In this document: piece by piece, positions 1-5,326 of the stretch
Numbering within the stretch: position 1 is the stretch's first letter
How the letters are laid out: each line of letters opens with the position of its first letter
Origin: an uncultured Collinsella sp.
Lineage (GTDB): Bacteria > Actinomycetota > Coriobacteriia > Coriobacteriales > Coriobacteriaceae
Direction: 5' to 3'
DNA: 5,757 bases
Assembly: GCA_900546825.1 (NCBI GenBank)
Contig: UREE01000093.1
Location: 1 to 5,757 of the forward strand
The notes under the pieces: generated by a model
Databases searched by the model: none
Told to the model about the DNA's origin: nothing
Seen by the model: the letters and a program-made list of their open reading frames with translations, nothing else
Translations under genes and position numbers: made by a program

Positions 1-410
1 GCCGCAATGAGAAAGGCGCCACAGGCAACGGCGATAAACCCGGCGATTTTGCCGCCGGTCAGCTTTTCGCCAAAAATGAGCGGGGAGAGGGCCATAACGA
101 TGATGGGGCCGCAGTAATACAACAGCGAGGAGATGCCAACGCCGATCGTCTGATAGGCGCGGAACAGGAAAATCCAGCTGGCGCCTAGCGCGGCGCCCGA
201 GACGATGAGCGCTGCGGCCTCGCGGGGGCGAGACGGAGCCTGCAGGTTATGGCGCTTGGTTATGAAGAGGATGGCGGCAAGGGTGAGAGCGCCCAAAAAC
301 GTGCGCAACAGTACGATATCGGAGCTCGGCAGCGCGATGGCAGCGGCGATGATGCCGTTGGAGCCAAACAATAGCAATGCTGCTAAGTACGTAAACAGTC
401 CGTTGTTCAT
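1..410 (-). CDS. EamA/DMT-family permease, N-terminal part (3' end outside window)
   Basis: Reading the minus strand from the ATG at 410-408 gives 136 codons without a stop (begins MNNGLFTYLAALLLFGSNGI) before the window edge. The protein is very hydrophobic, with about five membrane spans visible near residues 5-27, 32-51, 66-90, 91-110 and 120-136. The spacing, the early LLRTFLGAL segment and the PLIFGEKLTGGKIAGF segment near residues 110-122 fit the first EamA repeat of the drug/metabolite transporter superfamily, which usually has ten spans in about 300 residues. It is an inner-membrane carrier; the substrate cannot be read from the sequence. A GAGGGG Shine-Dalgarno lies at 427-422, ten bases before the ATG. 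It is transcribed away from a LysR-type gene across a 118-bp gap, the classical arrangement of a transporter and its regulator. Family call is firm, substrate unknown. Confidence 0.86.
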   Translation of the reverse strand, partial: MNNGLFTYLAALLLFGSNGIIAAAIALPSSDIVLLRTFLGALTLAAILFITKRHNLQAPSRPREAAALIVSGAALGASWIFLFRAYQTIGVGISSLLYYCGPIIVMALSPLIFGEKLTGGKIAGFIAVACGAFLIA

Positions 411-439
411 GTGCTGACATCCCCTCTATATCCGAGCAT

Positions 440-456
440 GTTCACTAGGGGTGAAC
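440..456. promoter_or_regulatory. Candidate LysR-type operator (inverted repeat with T-N11-A core)
   Basis: A perfect 6-bp inverted repeat, GTTCAC-N5-GTGAAC, sits in the gap between the divergent permease and LysR genes. T442 and A454 give the T-N11-A spacing typical of LysR-family boxes. The repeat is seen directly; binding by the adjacent regulator is inferred from position and symmetry. Confidence 0.6.
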
Positions 457-477
457 TGGCTTTAGAAGAAAAGCGAA

Positions 478-483
478 TATAAT
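478..483 (+). promoter_or_regulatory. Candidate -10 element for the LysR gene
   Basis: The hexamer is an exact TATAAT match. It would place transcription start near base 490 and leave a leader of about 39 bases before the GTG at 529. No convincing -35 hexamer lies 16-18 bases upstream, which would suit an activated or weak promoter. The complementary strand reads ATTATA here, so an opposing start for the permease is possible, but no good minus-strand promoter stands out. Confidence 0.45.
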
Positions 484-492
484 GCATGGATA

Positions 493-511
493 ACATGACA
501 AAAACTCATGT
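493..511. promoter_or_regulatory. Second candidate LysR-type operator
   Basis: ACATGA-N7-TCATGT is a perfect 6-bp inverted repeat, again with T-N11-A spacing (T496 and A508). Its centre is 54 bp, about five helical turns, from the centre of the repeat at 440-456. It lies just downstream of the predicted start of the LysR transcript, where a bound protein would block its own gene. Function is inferred. Confidence 0.45.
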
Positions 512-528
512 AAAGGTGGAGGGATGCC

Positions 529-1386
529 GTGGAAACGAATATTCAAAAGATGCAAGTGCTGCTCGAGACGGTGCGTGCCGGCAGCTTTACGCATGCTGCA
601 GAGCGGCTGAGCTATTCGCAGTCGGGCGTGAGCCGCATGGTGGGCGACCTTGAGGCAGACTGGGGTTTTAAGGTGCTTGATCGCAGCCGCGAGGGCGTGG
701 TGCTTTCTGCCGACGGGCGGCAGGTCATGCCGGCAGTCGAGGCGTTATGCGAAGAGTTTGGCCGCCTGCAGCGACGCGTGGACGAGATGCGGGGGCTCAT
801 GCGTGGCAAGATCTGTATCGGTACATTCTCGAGTGTGGCGACCCATATACTGCCGCCGGTGATCGCGCGGTTTCGCGCTGATCACCCGGATGTCGATTAC
901 GAGCTGCTGATGGGTGATTACTCCGAGATTGAGCAATGGGTGGCGGAAGGCCGCTGCGACCTGGGCTTTATTCCGCGCGAGCCACGCGGCGCCGGCATGG
1001 CGTCGCGGCCGTTGGTGCAAGACGAGCTGATGGCCGTGGTGCCAGCGGACTCCTCGCTTGCCACCGCGGAGGTCGTTTCCCTTGCCGATTTGGCCAACGA
1101 GCAGTTTATTCTTCTGGAACGCGGTAGCGACGACGAGATTACGCCGCTGTTTCGCCGCGCGGGTCTGGCGGTGCGTTCTAAGCTATCGACCTGGGATGAT
1201 TATGCGATTATGGCCATGGTCGAGGACGGTCTGGGCGTGAGTATTCTTCCGGCGCTCATCTTGCGCCGCTGTCAGTTCGATGTCGCCGTGCGTCCGCTCG
1301 AGGGACATCCCCATCGGCAGATCAACGCGATATATCGCACGGCTGACGTTTCGCTTGCCGCCGCTCGATTCCTTGAATATCTCTAA
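529..1386 (+). CDS. LysR-family transcriptional regulator
   Basis: The 285-residue protein has the LysR layout. An N-terminal winged helix-turn-helix spans about residues 5-65, with a helix around FTHAAERL (20-27) and a recognition helix around SQSGVSRMVGDLE (30-42). A linker helix follows at about 66-91, and a periplasmic-binding-protein-like effector domain runs from about 93 to the end (opening KICIGTFSS). The length is at the short end of the usual range of roughly 290-310. The GTG start at 529 is favoured by a GGAGGG Shine-Dalgarno at 518-523 with a five-base gap; the ATG at 524 is out of frame. It should act as a cytoplasmic DNA-binding tetramer that responds to a small molecule, probably controlling the divergent EamA permease and itself through the two inverted repeats between them. 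The effector is unknown. I see no clear intrinsic terminator after the stop. Confidence 0.93.
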   Translation: METNIQKMQVLLETVRAGSFTHAAERLSYSQSGVSRMVGDLEADWGFKVLDRSREGVVLSADGRQVMPAVEALCEEFGRLQRRVDEMRGLMRGKICIGTFSSVATHILPPVIARFRADHPDVDYELLMGDYSEIEQWVAEGRCDLGFIPREPRGAGMASRPLVQDELMAVVPADSSLATAEVVSLADLANEQFILLERGSDDEITPLFRRAGLAVRSKLSTWDDYAIMAMVEDGLGVSILPALILRRCQFDVAVRPLEGHPHRQINAIYRTADVSLAAARFLEYL

Positions 1387-1445
1387 ACGCGTGCGCGTCA
1401 TTGTCCGCCTTGGGCAAATCTCGGAGTTCGGTACGTTTTCTTGTG

Positions 1446-1529
1446 AAATTGAACTTCCGAATAAGGTACGGCGCTATACTGCTGCCTAAATTGAACTTAG
1501 GTTCAATTCGTGTTCTATAAATTGAACTT
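1446..1529. promoter_or_regulatory. Operator-like array: three direct and one inverted copy of AAATTGAACTT
   Basis: The 11-mer AAATTGAACTT occurs identically at 1446-1456, 1488-1498 and 1519-1529. The middle copy is also one arm of an 8-bp perfect inverted repeat, AATTGAAC (1489-1496), four bases, then GTTCAATT (1501-1508). Left-end spacings are 42 and 31 bp, close to four and three turns of B-DNA, so the direct copies would lie on one face of the helix. The array surrounds a candidate -10 at 1475-1480 and ends shortly before the Shine-Dalgarno of the HTH-aminotransferase gene. The repeats are seen directly; a role as the operator for that gene's own HTH domain is inferred. Confidence 0.65.
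1475..1480 (+). promoter_or_regulatory. Candidate -10 element for the HTH-aminotransferase gene
   Basis: TATACT differs from the consensus TATAAT at one base. It predicts a start near 1487, just at the second AAATTGAACTT copy. The TTGAAC at 1449-1454, inside the first copy, could act as a -35 but with a long 20-bp spacer. A second option is TTGAAC at 1491-1496 with TATAAA at 1516-1521 (19-bp spacer). In either case the repeats overlap promoter elements, as expected for repressor sites. Confidence 0.4.
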
Positions 1530-1536
1530 TGCCAGC

Positions 1537-1543
1537 AAGGAGG
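1537..1543 (+). promoter_or_regulatory. Ribosome binding site that fixes the start at 1549
   Basis: AAGGAGG followed by a five-base gap to ATG at 1549 is a near-ideal Shine-Dalgarno. The longer in-frame reading from the GTG at 1510 has no such site and would run through the third AAATTGAACTT repeat, so the ATG at 1549 is preferred. Confidence 0.85.
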
Positions 1544-1548
1544 TTCTA

Positions 1549-3069
1549 ATGGCCCAAGAGACGTTTAGCGATCGCCTGCGACAGACCATGTCCGATCGCG
1601 ACGTTCGCCAGTCGGACGTAATCCGCGCATCGGAGATGCTCGGAAAAAAACTCGGCAAGAGTCAGATGAGCCAATATGTGAGCGGCAAGACGATCCCGCG
1701 GCGCGATGTGGCAGAGCTGCTCGCTCGTATTTTGGAGGTCGATGTTTCCTGGCTGCTCGCCGGTGACGCCGATCAAGGCGAGGAATCATCGCCTCGCAAC
1801 GTACCCAAGCCCGAACCCCATCCCTCAGCTCAAATTCCAAGGAGCACCACCATGCGTACTTTTTCAAAATCCACCAAGCTCGATAACGTCCTGTATGACG
1901 TGCGCGGCCCCGTCGTCGACGAGGCCGCCCGTATGGAGGACGAGGGCGAGCGTATTCTCAAGCTCAACATCGGTAATCCGGCGCCCTTTGGCTTCCGCAC
2001 GCCCGATGAGGTCATTAAGGACATGCGCCAGCAGCTGCCCGACTGCGAAGGCTATTCCAACTCGCGCGGCCTGTTCTCTGCGCGCAAGGCAATCATGCAG
2101 TACTCGCAGATCAAGGGCCTGCCCAATGTTCAGATGGAGCACATCTACACGGGCAACGGCGTGTCCGAACTCATTCAGCTTTCGATGAACGCGCTGCTCG
2201 ACAATGGCGACGAGATTCTGATCCCCAGTCCCGACTATCCGCTCTGGACGGCGTGCGCAACCCTTGCCGGCGGTCATCCCGTTCACTATCTGTGTGATGA
2301 GCAAGCGGATTGGTATCCCGACCTGGAGGATATGGAGTCCAAGATCACGAGCGCGACCAAGGCCCTCGTCATCATCAACCCCAACAACCCCACGGGTTCG
2401 GTCTATCCGCGCGAGGTACTCGAGGGCATCGTTGAGATCGCGCGCAGGCACCAGCTCATGATTTTTGCCGATGAGATCTACGACCGCCTGTGCATGGACG
2501 GCTACGAGCACGTCTCGATTGCCTCGCTCGCTCCCGACCTGCCCTGCGTCACCTTTAGCGGCCTTTCCAAGTCGCACATGATCGCGGGCTATCGTATTGG
2601 CTGGATGGTGCTTTCGGGTAACCAGCGCTGCATGAGCGACTTCATCATGGGCATCAACATGCTCTCCAACATGCGCCTGTGCTCCAACGTGCCGGCTCAG
2701 TCGATCGTCCAGACGGCGCTCGGCGGCCATCAGTCTGTTAACAACTATATCCGCCCGGGCGGTCGTGTCTACGAGCAGCGCAACTTTGTGTATGAGGCAC
2801 TCAACAAGATTGACGGCATCTCGGTGGTTAAGCCGCGCGCGGCGTTCTACATCTTCCCCAAGATGGATGTGAAGAAGTTCAACATCACCGATGATGAGCA
2901 GTTCGCCCTCGACCTGCTGCACGAGAAGAAGATCCTGATCACGCGCGGCGGCGGCTTTAACTGGGCCGAGCCCGATCACTTCCGCATCGTGTACCTGCCG
3001 CGCATGGAAGTACTCAAAGAATCGCTCGAGGACCTGGCCGACTTCTTCGACCATTACCGCCAGAGCTAA
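1549..3069 (+). CDS. alaA: XRE-type HTH domain fused to AlaA-like alanine aminotransferase
   Basis: The protein has 506 residues. Residues about 7-72 form an XRE/Cro-like helix-turn-helix (recognition segment SQMSQYVSGKTIPR, 38-51). Residues 73-101 are a polar, proline-rich linker. Residues 102-506 align by eye along their whole length with E. coli AlaA (YfbQ), a fold-type I PLP enzyme that makes alanine from pyruvate using glutamate. Shared landmarks include KLNIGNPAPFGF, GNGVSELI, PDYPLWTA, NPNNPTG (277-283), FADEIYD with the PLP-contacting Asp308, SGLSK with the Schiff-base Lys341, Arg349 for the PLP phosphate, and FRIVYLPR with substrate-carboxylate Arg479. No key residue appears lost, so enzymatic activity is expected. 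The fused HTH suggests DNA binding as well, perhaps on the motif array just upstream. MocR-type regulators also combine HTH and aminotransferase folds but use a GntR winged helix. The domain calls are firm; the regulatory role is inference. Confidence 0.92.
   Translation: MAQETFSDRLRQTMSDRDVRQSDVIRASEMLGKKLGKSQMSQYVSGKTIPRRDVAELLARILEVDVSWLLAGDADQGEESSPRNVPKPEPHPSAQIPRSTTMRTFSKSTKLDNVLYDVRGPVVDEAARMEDEGERILKLNIGNPAPFGFRTPDEVIKDMRQQLPDCEGYSNSRGLFSARKAIMQYSQIKGLPNVQMEHIYTGNGVSELIQLSMNALLDNGDEILIPSPDYPLWTACATLAGGHPVHYLCDEQADWYPDLEDMESKITSATKALVIINPNNPTGSVYPREVLEGIVEIARRHQLMIFADEIYDRLCMDGYEHVSIASLAPDLPCVTFSGLSKSHMIAGYRIGWMVLSGNQRCMSDFIMGINMLSNMRLCSNVPAQSIVQTALGGHQSVNNYIRPGGRVYEQRNFVYEALNKIDGISVVKPRAAFYIFPKMDVKKFNITDDEQFALDLLHEKKILITRGGGFNWAEPDHFRIVYLPRMEVLKESLEDLADFFDHYRQS
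1839..1854 (+). promoter_or_regulatory. Internal ribosome binding site and in-frame ATG inside the fusion gene
   Basis: AAGGAG at 1839-1844 stands seven bases before an in-frame ATG at 1852. Initiation here would give a 405-residue protein with no HTH domain, starting MRTFSKSTKLDNVLYDVRGP, where AlaA homology begins; its length matches E. coli AlaA as I recall it. The site lies in the low-constraint linker. The motif and frame are seen directly. Actual use is an inference; it may alternatively be a relic of an ancestral separate enzyme gene. Confidence 0.6.
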
Positions 3070-3074
3070 TTAGT

Positions 3075-3098
3075 TCCGCCGTTCTACCGAACGGCGGA
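3075..3098 (+). terminator. Strong hairpin just after the aminotransferase gene, no U-tract
   Basis: TCCGCCGTTC (3075-3084) and GAACGGCGGA (3089-3098) form a perfect 10-bp stem closed by a four-base loop, starting five bases after the stop codon. The downstream bases CCACTTGACG lack a run of T, so it may protect the 3' end of the mRNA or assist the next hairpin rather than terminate alone. Confidence 0.5.
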
Positions 3099-3150
3099 CC
3101 ACTTGACGCTGCGCGAGCCGCATTCACGCCAATCTGACGTTCAATTTCGA

Positions 3151-3183
3151 GGGCGCGACCAGAAGGTCAGCGCCCTTTCGTTT
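3151..3183 (+). terminator. Likely intrinsic terminator of the aminotransferase transcript
   Basis: GGGCGC (3151-3156) pairs with GCGCCC (3170-3175), and GACC (3157-3160) pairs with GGTC (3165-3168) around an AGAA loop, with one bulged A at 3169. A T-rich tail, TTTCGTTT, follows at once. This is a good Rho-independent structure about 80 bases after the stop codon. Confidence 0.65.
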
Positions 3184-3316
3184 CACGTCACCTTGTCTCA
3201 AATGCAGCCCGCTCGCTGACTTATGCTCAACCTGCGGCGCCATTTTGCTTGAAGGCACCTTGCTCACTCTGGCGGGCTTTCGCTGTCCGTCCTCCACCTG
3301 TGGTATTGCCCTGGTT
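3184..3316. other. Non-coding stretch between terminator and GGGAC repeat
   Basis: The gap between the aminotransferase and thrE-like genes is 419 bp. This portion has no open frame with a credible ribosome site and no compact hairpin. AGCCCGC (3206-3212) and GCGGGCT (3272-3278, followed by TT) are complementary but 59 bases apart, a weak structure at best. Bases 3362-3488 beyond the repeat hold the thrE leader; TAGGAT at 3452-3457 is a possible -10, with no convincing -35. Confidence 0.4.
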
Positions 3317-3361
3317 GGCACTCAGGGACGTTCCTCTTGTGCCGGCACTTGGGGACGGTCC
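3317..3361. repeat. Tandem GGGAC-type intergenic repeat (two 18-bp units)
   Basis: GGCACTCAGGGACGTTCC (3317-3334) and GGCACTTGGGGACGGTCC (3344-3361) match at 15 of 18 positions with a 27-bp period. The joint contains the perfect palindrome GTGCCGGCAC (3339-3348), so the first GGCAC can also pair with GTGCC. This looks like a dispersed REP-like palindromic element of the kind mobilised by Y1/REP-associated transposases. No such transposase is present here, and copy number cannot be judged from one window. Confidence 0.55.
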
Positions 3362-3488
3362 TAGCCGCCTGGGGTCTACCGGCGCATTGGGGGTTTACGC
3401 CTTCCATGCATGACAGTCGTCTCTTTTATGTTTCCTTTAGCCGTCGCTGCCTAGGATGGGGGTTAGTCGGTAGGAAGGGAGCGTCTAT

Positions 3489-5057
3489 ATGAACGACGCG
3501 AGCGATCGTGCAATCGAAGAGGACATGCTCGATCAGTTCAATTACTTTGACGATGAGGACGAGGAGCTGATCGATCGTCGCGAGCCGGCGTCGCTCGATG
3601 CTTTCGACCTTGTTGATGAAGGGCCCGACGAGGACGAGGTCGAATCGACGGAACCCCCACAGCCTTCGCGCCATGATTCGTTGCTCTCAAGAGTCCCTCT
3701 GCACCACGGTGTTCGTGCCGGCGCCCTCCATATGAAAACCGACTGGTGCCAGATCGTGACGGCAGGCGGTGAGCTTGCCGTCGATGCGCCGCTCACCGAT
3801 AAATCATCCATCATTTGCCGCACCGGTATGCTTATGCTCGCGAGCGGAACGGGTGCCTGGCGTGTACGCGATACCATGAATCGCGTCGCCGCTGTACTCG
3901 GTGTCACCATCCACGTTGACTTAAGTCTCCTGTCGTTTGAGTGTACTTGTATTGAAGATGGTCACTGCTTTAACGAAGTCGTCAGCTTGCCCACAACGGG
4001 CGTCAATACCCATCGCATTTGGATGATGGAGAGCTTCCTAAAGGAAATCGAGACATATGGCCGTCGTTTTACGGTGCATGAGTATCACGAGATGCTCAAG
4101 ACCGTTGAGAGTTCAAAACCTGATTACACTCCCTGGCAACAGGGCCTTGCGGCAGCCTGTGCTTGCGGCGCCTTCGTCTTTTTGCTCGGCGGCGGCCCTA
4201 TCGAGATGGCCTGTGCATTTGTGGGCGCTGGTGTCGGCAACTTTGCTCGCTCCCATATTCTTAAGCAGGGCCTTGGCCAGTTTAGCGCGCTGACGATCGG
4301 CGTTGCACTCGCTTGCGTCTCGTATCTGCTGGCATTGCTCGGTCTTGGCCAGGTCATACCGGGGGCAATGTCGCACCAAGAAGGCTATATCGGCGCCATG
4401 CTCTTTGTGATTCCCGGCTTTCCTCTCATTACGGCAGGTCTCGACATCGCTAAGCTCGACATGCGAAGCGGTATCGAGCGTCTTTCGTATGCCGTATCGA
4501 TTATTGTGATGGCGACCCTCGTAGGTTGGATGGTTGCCGAGTGTGTGGGACTGGCGCCGGATGACTTCGCCCCGCTCGGCCTCTCACCGTTGGCTCTTAC
4601 GCTCTTGCGCATACTGATGAGCTTTATCGGCGTATTTGGCTTCTCGGTTATGTTCAACAGCCCGGTAAAGATGGCAGCGGCGGCAGGGCTCATCGGCGCC
4701 GTGTCCAATACCTTGCGCCTTACGCTCGTCGATGCGCCGACGCTGCTTCCCTTCTTGGGCCTGAGTGCGGGCATGCCTCCCGAGGCGGCTGCGTTTACCG
4801 GTGCGCTGGTATCGGGGCTGCTCGCGAGCTTAGCTGAAATCAAACTCACCTACCCACGTATCGCCCTCACGGTGCCATCGATTGTCATTATGGTGCCGGG
4901 TTTGTATCTGTATCGCTCGATGTATTACATGTGCACCTTCGACACGGTCAATATGCTCGGCTGGTTTGTGCGTGCAGTGCTCATCGTGGCGTTTTTGCCC
5001 GTTGGCCTGGGTGTGGCGCGTACGCTCACCGACCCTCGCTGGCGCCACACCAGCTAA
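3489..5057 (+). CDS. ThrE-type threonine/serine exporter, two-domain form
   Basis: The 522-residue protein has the layout of C. glutamicum ThrE, which exports threonine and serine across the cytoplasmic membrane using proton motive force. Residues 1-62 are an unusually acidic, probably disordered tail. Residues about 70-215 form the soluble part of the DUF1212-like domain. Ten membrane spans follow near 218-235, 238-253, 265-286, 299-318, 332-355, 367-389, 393-412, 432-450, 457-475 and 492-512. The first five complete the N-terminal half, with its characteristic PGFPLITAGLD motif (309-319). The last five form the DUF3815-like half, ending with VPGLYLY (469-475). In many bacteria these halves are separate proteins (YjjP/YjjB type); here they are one chain. 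The ATG is supported by a GGGAG Shine-Dalgarno at 3477-3481, seven bases upstream. It appears to be transcribed alone. The substrate is inferred from the family. Confidence 0.88.
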   Translation: MNDASDRAIEEDMLDQFNYFDDEDEELIDRREPASLDAFDLVDEGPDEDEVESTEPPQPSRHDSLLSRVPLHHGVRAGALHMKTDWCQIVTAGGELAVDAPLTDKSSIICRTGMLMLASGTGAWRVRDTMNRVAAVLGVTIHVDLSLLSFECTCIEDGHCFNEVVSLPTTGVNTHRIWMMESFLKEIETYGRRFTVHEYHEMLKTVESSKPDYTPWQQGLAAACACGAFVFLLGGGPIEMACAFVGAGVGNFARSHILKQGLGQFSALTIGVALACVSYLLALLGLGQVIPGAMSHQEGYIGAMLFVIPGFPLITAGLDIAKLDMRSGIERLSYAVSIIVMATLVGWMVAECVGLAPDDFAPLGLSPLALTLLRILMSFIGVFGFSVMFNSPVKMAAAAGLIGAVSNTLRLTLVDAPTLLPFLGLSAGMPPEAAAFTGALVSGLLASLAEIKLTYPRIALTVPSIVIMVPGLYLYRSMYYMCTFDTVNMLGWFVRAVLIVAFLPVGLGVARTLTDPRWRHTS

Positions 5058-5090
5058 TTGGTGCAAGGGGGACAGGTTACTTTGCACCAA
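5058..5090. repeat. Palindromic intergenic element, TTGGTGCAA...TTGCACCAA
   Basis: Perfect 9-bp arms, TTGGTGCAA (5058-5066) and TTGCACCAA (5082-5090), enclose a 15-base loop containing GGGGGACAGG. It begins on the base after the thrE-like stop codon. The GGGGAC core is shared with the repeat at 3317-3361, suggesting related REP-like elements. It could also form a 3'-end hairpin on the transcript. Confidence 0.6.
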
Positions 5091-5093
5091 ATG

Positions 5094-5160
5094 AGTTGCG
5101 GTGAAATAGGGACTGAATTGCTGCTTAAAGGGTCAAAACAGTCCGTATTCCACCGCAACT
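5094..5160. repeat. Large imperfect inverted repeat (MITE/REP-like)
   Basis: The arms at 5094-5119 and 5135-5160 pair at 22 of 26 positions: AGTTGCGGTG with CACCGCAACT (perfect 10 bp), then AATA/TATT, GGACTG/CAGTCC and TT/AA, separated by single or double mismatches. The loop is 15 bases. It starts three bases after the previous palindrome and again contains GGGAC (5109-5113). No transposase motif or open frame is seen inside, so this is best described as a small non-autonomous palindromic element. Confidence 0.6.
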
Positions 5161-5209
5161 TATGGGGTCGGGGGATTATTGGTGCCCTGCATCTCCATAA
5201 ACTCAACGC

Positions 5210-5239
5210 TTACGAAGCGCGGGGTTTTCGTGCTAGGCT
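5210..5239 (+). promoter_or_regulatory. Weak candidate promoter before the strong terminator
   Basis: TGCTAGGCT at 5231-5239 is an extended -10 type sequence (TG-N-TAGGCT), and TTACGA at 5210-5215 lies 18 bases upstream as a poor -35. If real, it would start a transcript near 5246 that meets the terminator at 5276-5326, giving a short RNA or an attenuated leader for the following gene. Confidence 0.25.
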
Positions 5240-5275
5240 GGTTCCACCACATAAGTAGTCGCAGACGCACGTATC

Positions 5276-5326
5276 ACGGGCGGGCGAGATGAAGTCCCAA
5301 CAGCTCCATCTTGCCCGCCCGTTTTT
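5276..5326 (+). terminator. Strong intrinsic terminator
   Basis: A 16-bp stem (5276-5291 with 5307-5322, one G-U pair) is built on CGGGCGGGC/GCCCGCCCG and AGATG/CATCT, with a 15-base loop and TTTTT at 5322-5326. It lies 219 bases after the thrE-like stop and 44 bases before the next start codon. It most simply ends thrE transcription, or it acts as an attenuator for the downstream gene. It is the clearest terminator in the window. Confidence 0.85.

Noticed and set aside
205..417. 70-codon plus-strand frame opposite the EamA permease
   Set aside because: The minus strand encodes a convincing membrane transporter with a Shine-Dalgarno; the plus-strand product has no recognisable features.
1387..1417. 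Possible terminator for the LysR gene
   Set aside because: Two short stems (ACGCG/CGCGT with a two-base loop, and TTGTCC/GGGCAA with a G-U pair) are weak and neither is followed by a T run.
1510..1548. Upstream GTG start that would add 13 residues to the fusion protein
   Set aside because: There is no Shine-Dalgarno before it, it runs through the third operator-like repeat and the AAGGAGG, and the ATG at 1549 has an ideal ribosome site.
1864..3054. 396-codon open frame on the minus strand opposite the aminotransferase
   Set aside because: It mirrors a high-GC coding sequence with clear AlaA homology on the plus strand, shows no recognisable domain, and has no supporting ribosome site or conserved motif.
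3124..3321. 65-codon minus-strand frame in the gap before the exporter gene
   Set aside because: It starts at a GTG inside the GGGAC repeat with no ribosome site, runs through the terminator hairpin, and its translation resembles no protein family.
3317..3361. CRISPR-like direct repeats
   Set aside because: There are only two imperfect 18-bp copies, 27 bp apart, with no further units or cas genes; a palindromic intergenic element fits better.
4385..4849. 154-codon minus-strand frame opposite the exporter
   Set aside because: It is a shadow of the hydrophobic plus-strand gene; its low-complexity Ser/Ala/Pro-rich translation is typical of antisense frames in GC-rich DNA.
5058..5258. 66-codon plus-strand frame after the exporter gene
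   Set aside because: It begins at a TTG in the palindrome, has no Shine-Dalgarno, and is made entirely of the inverted-repeat elements.
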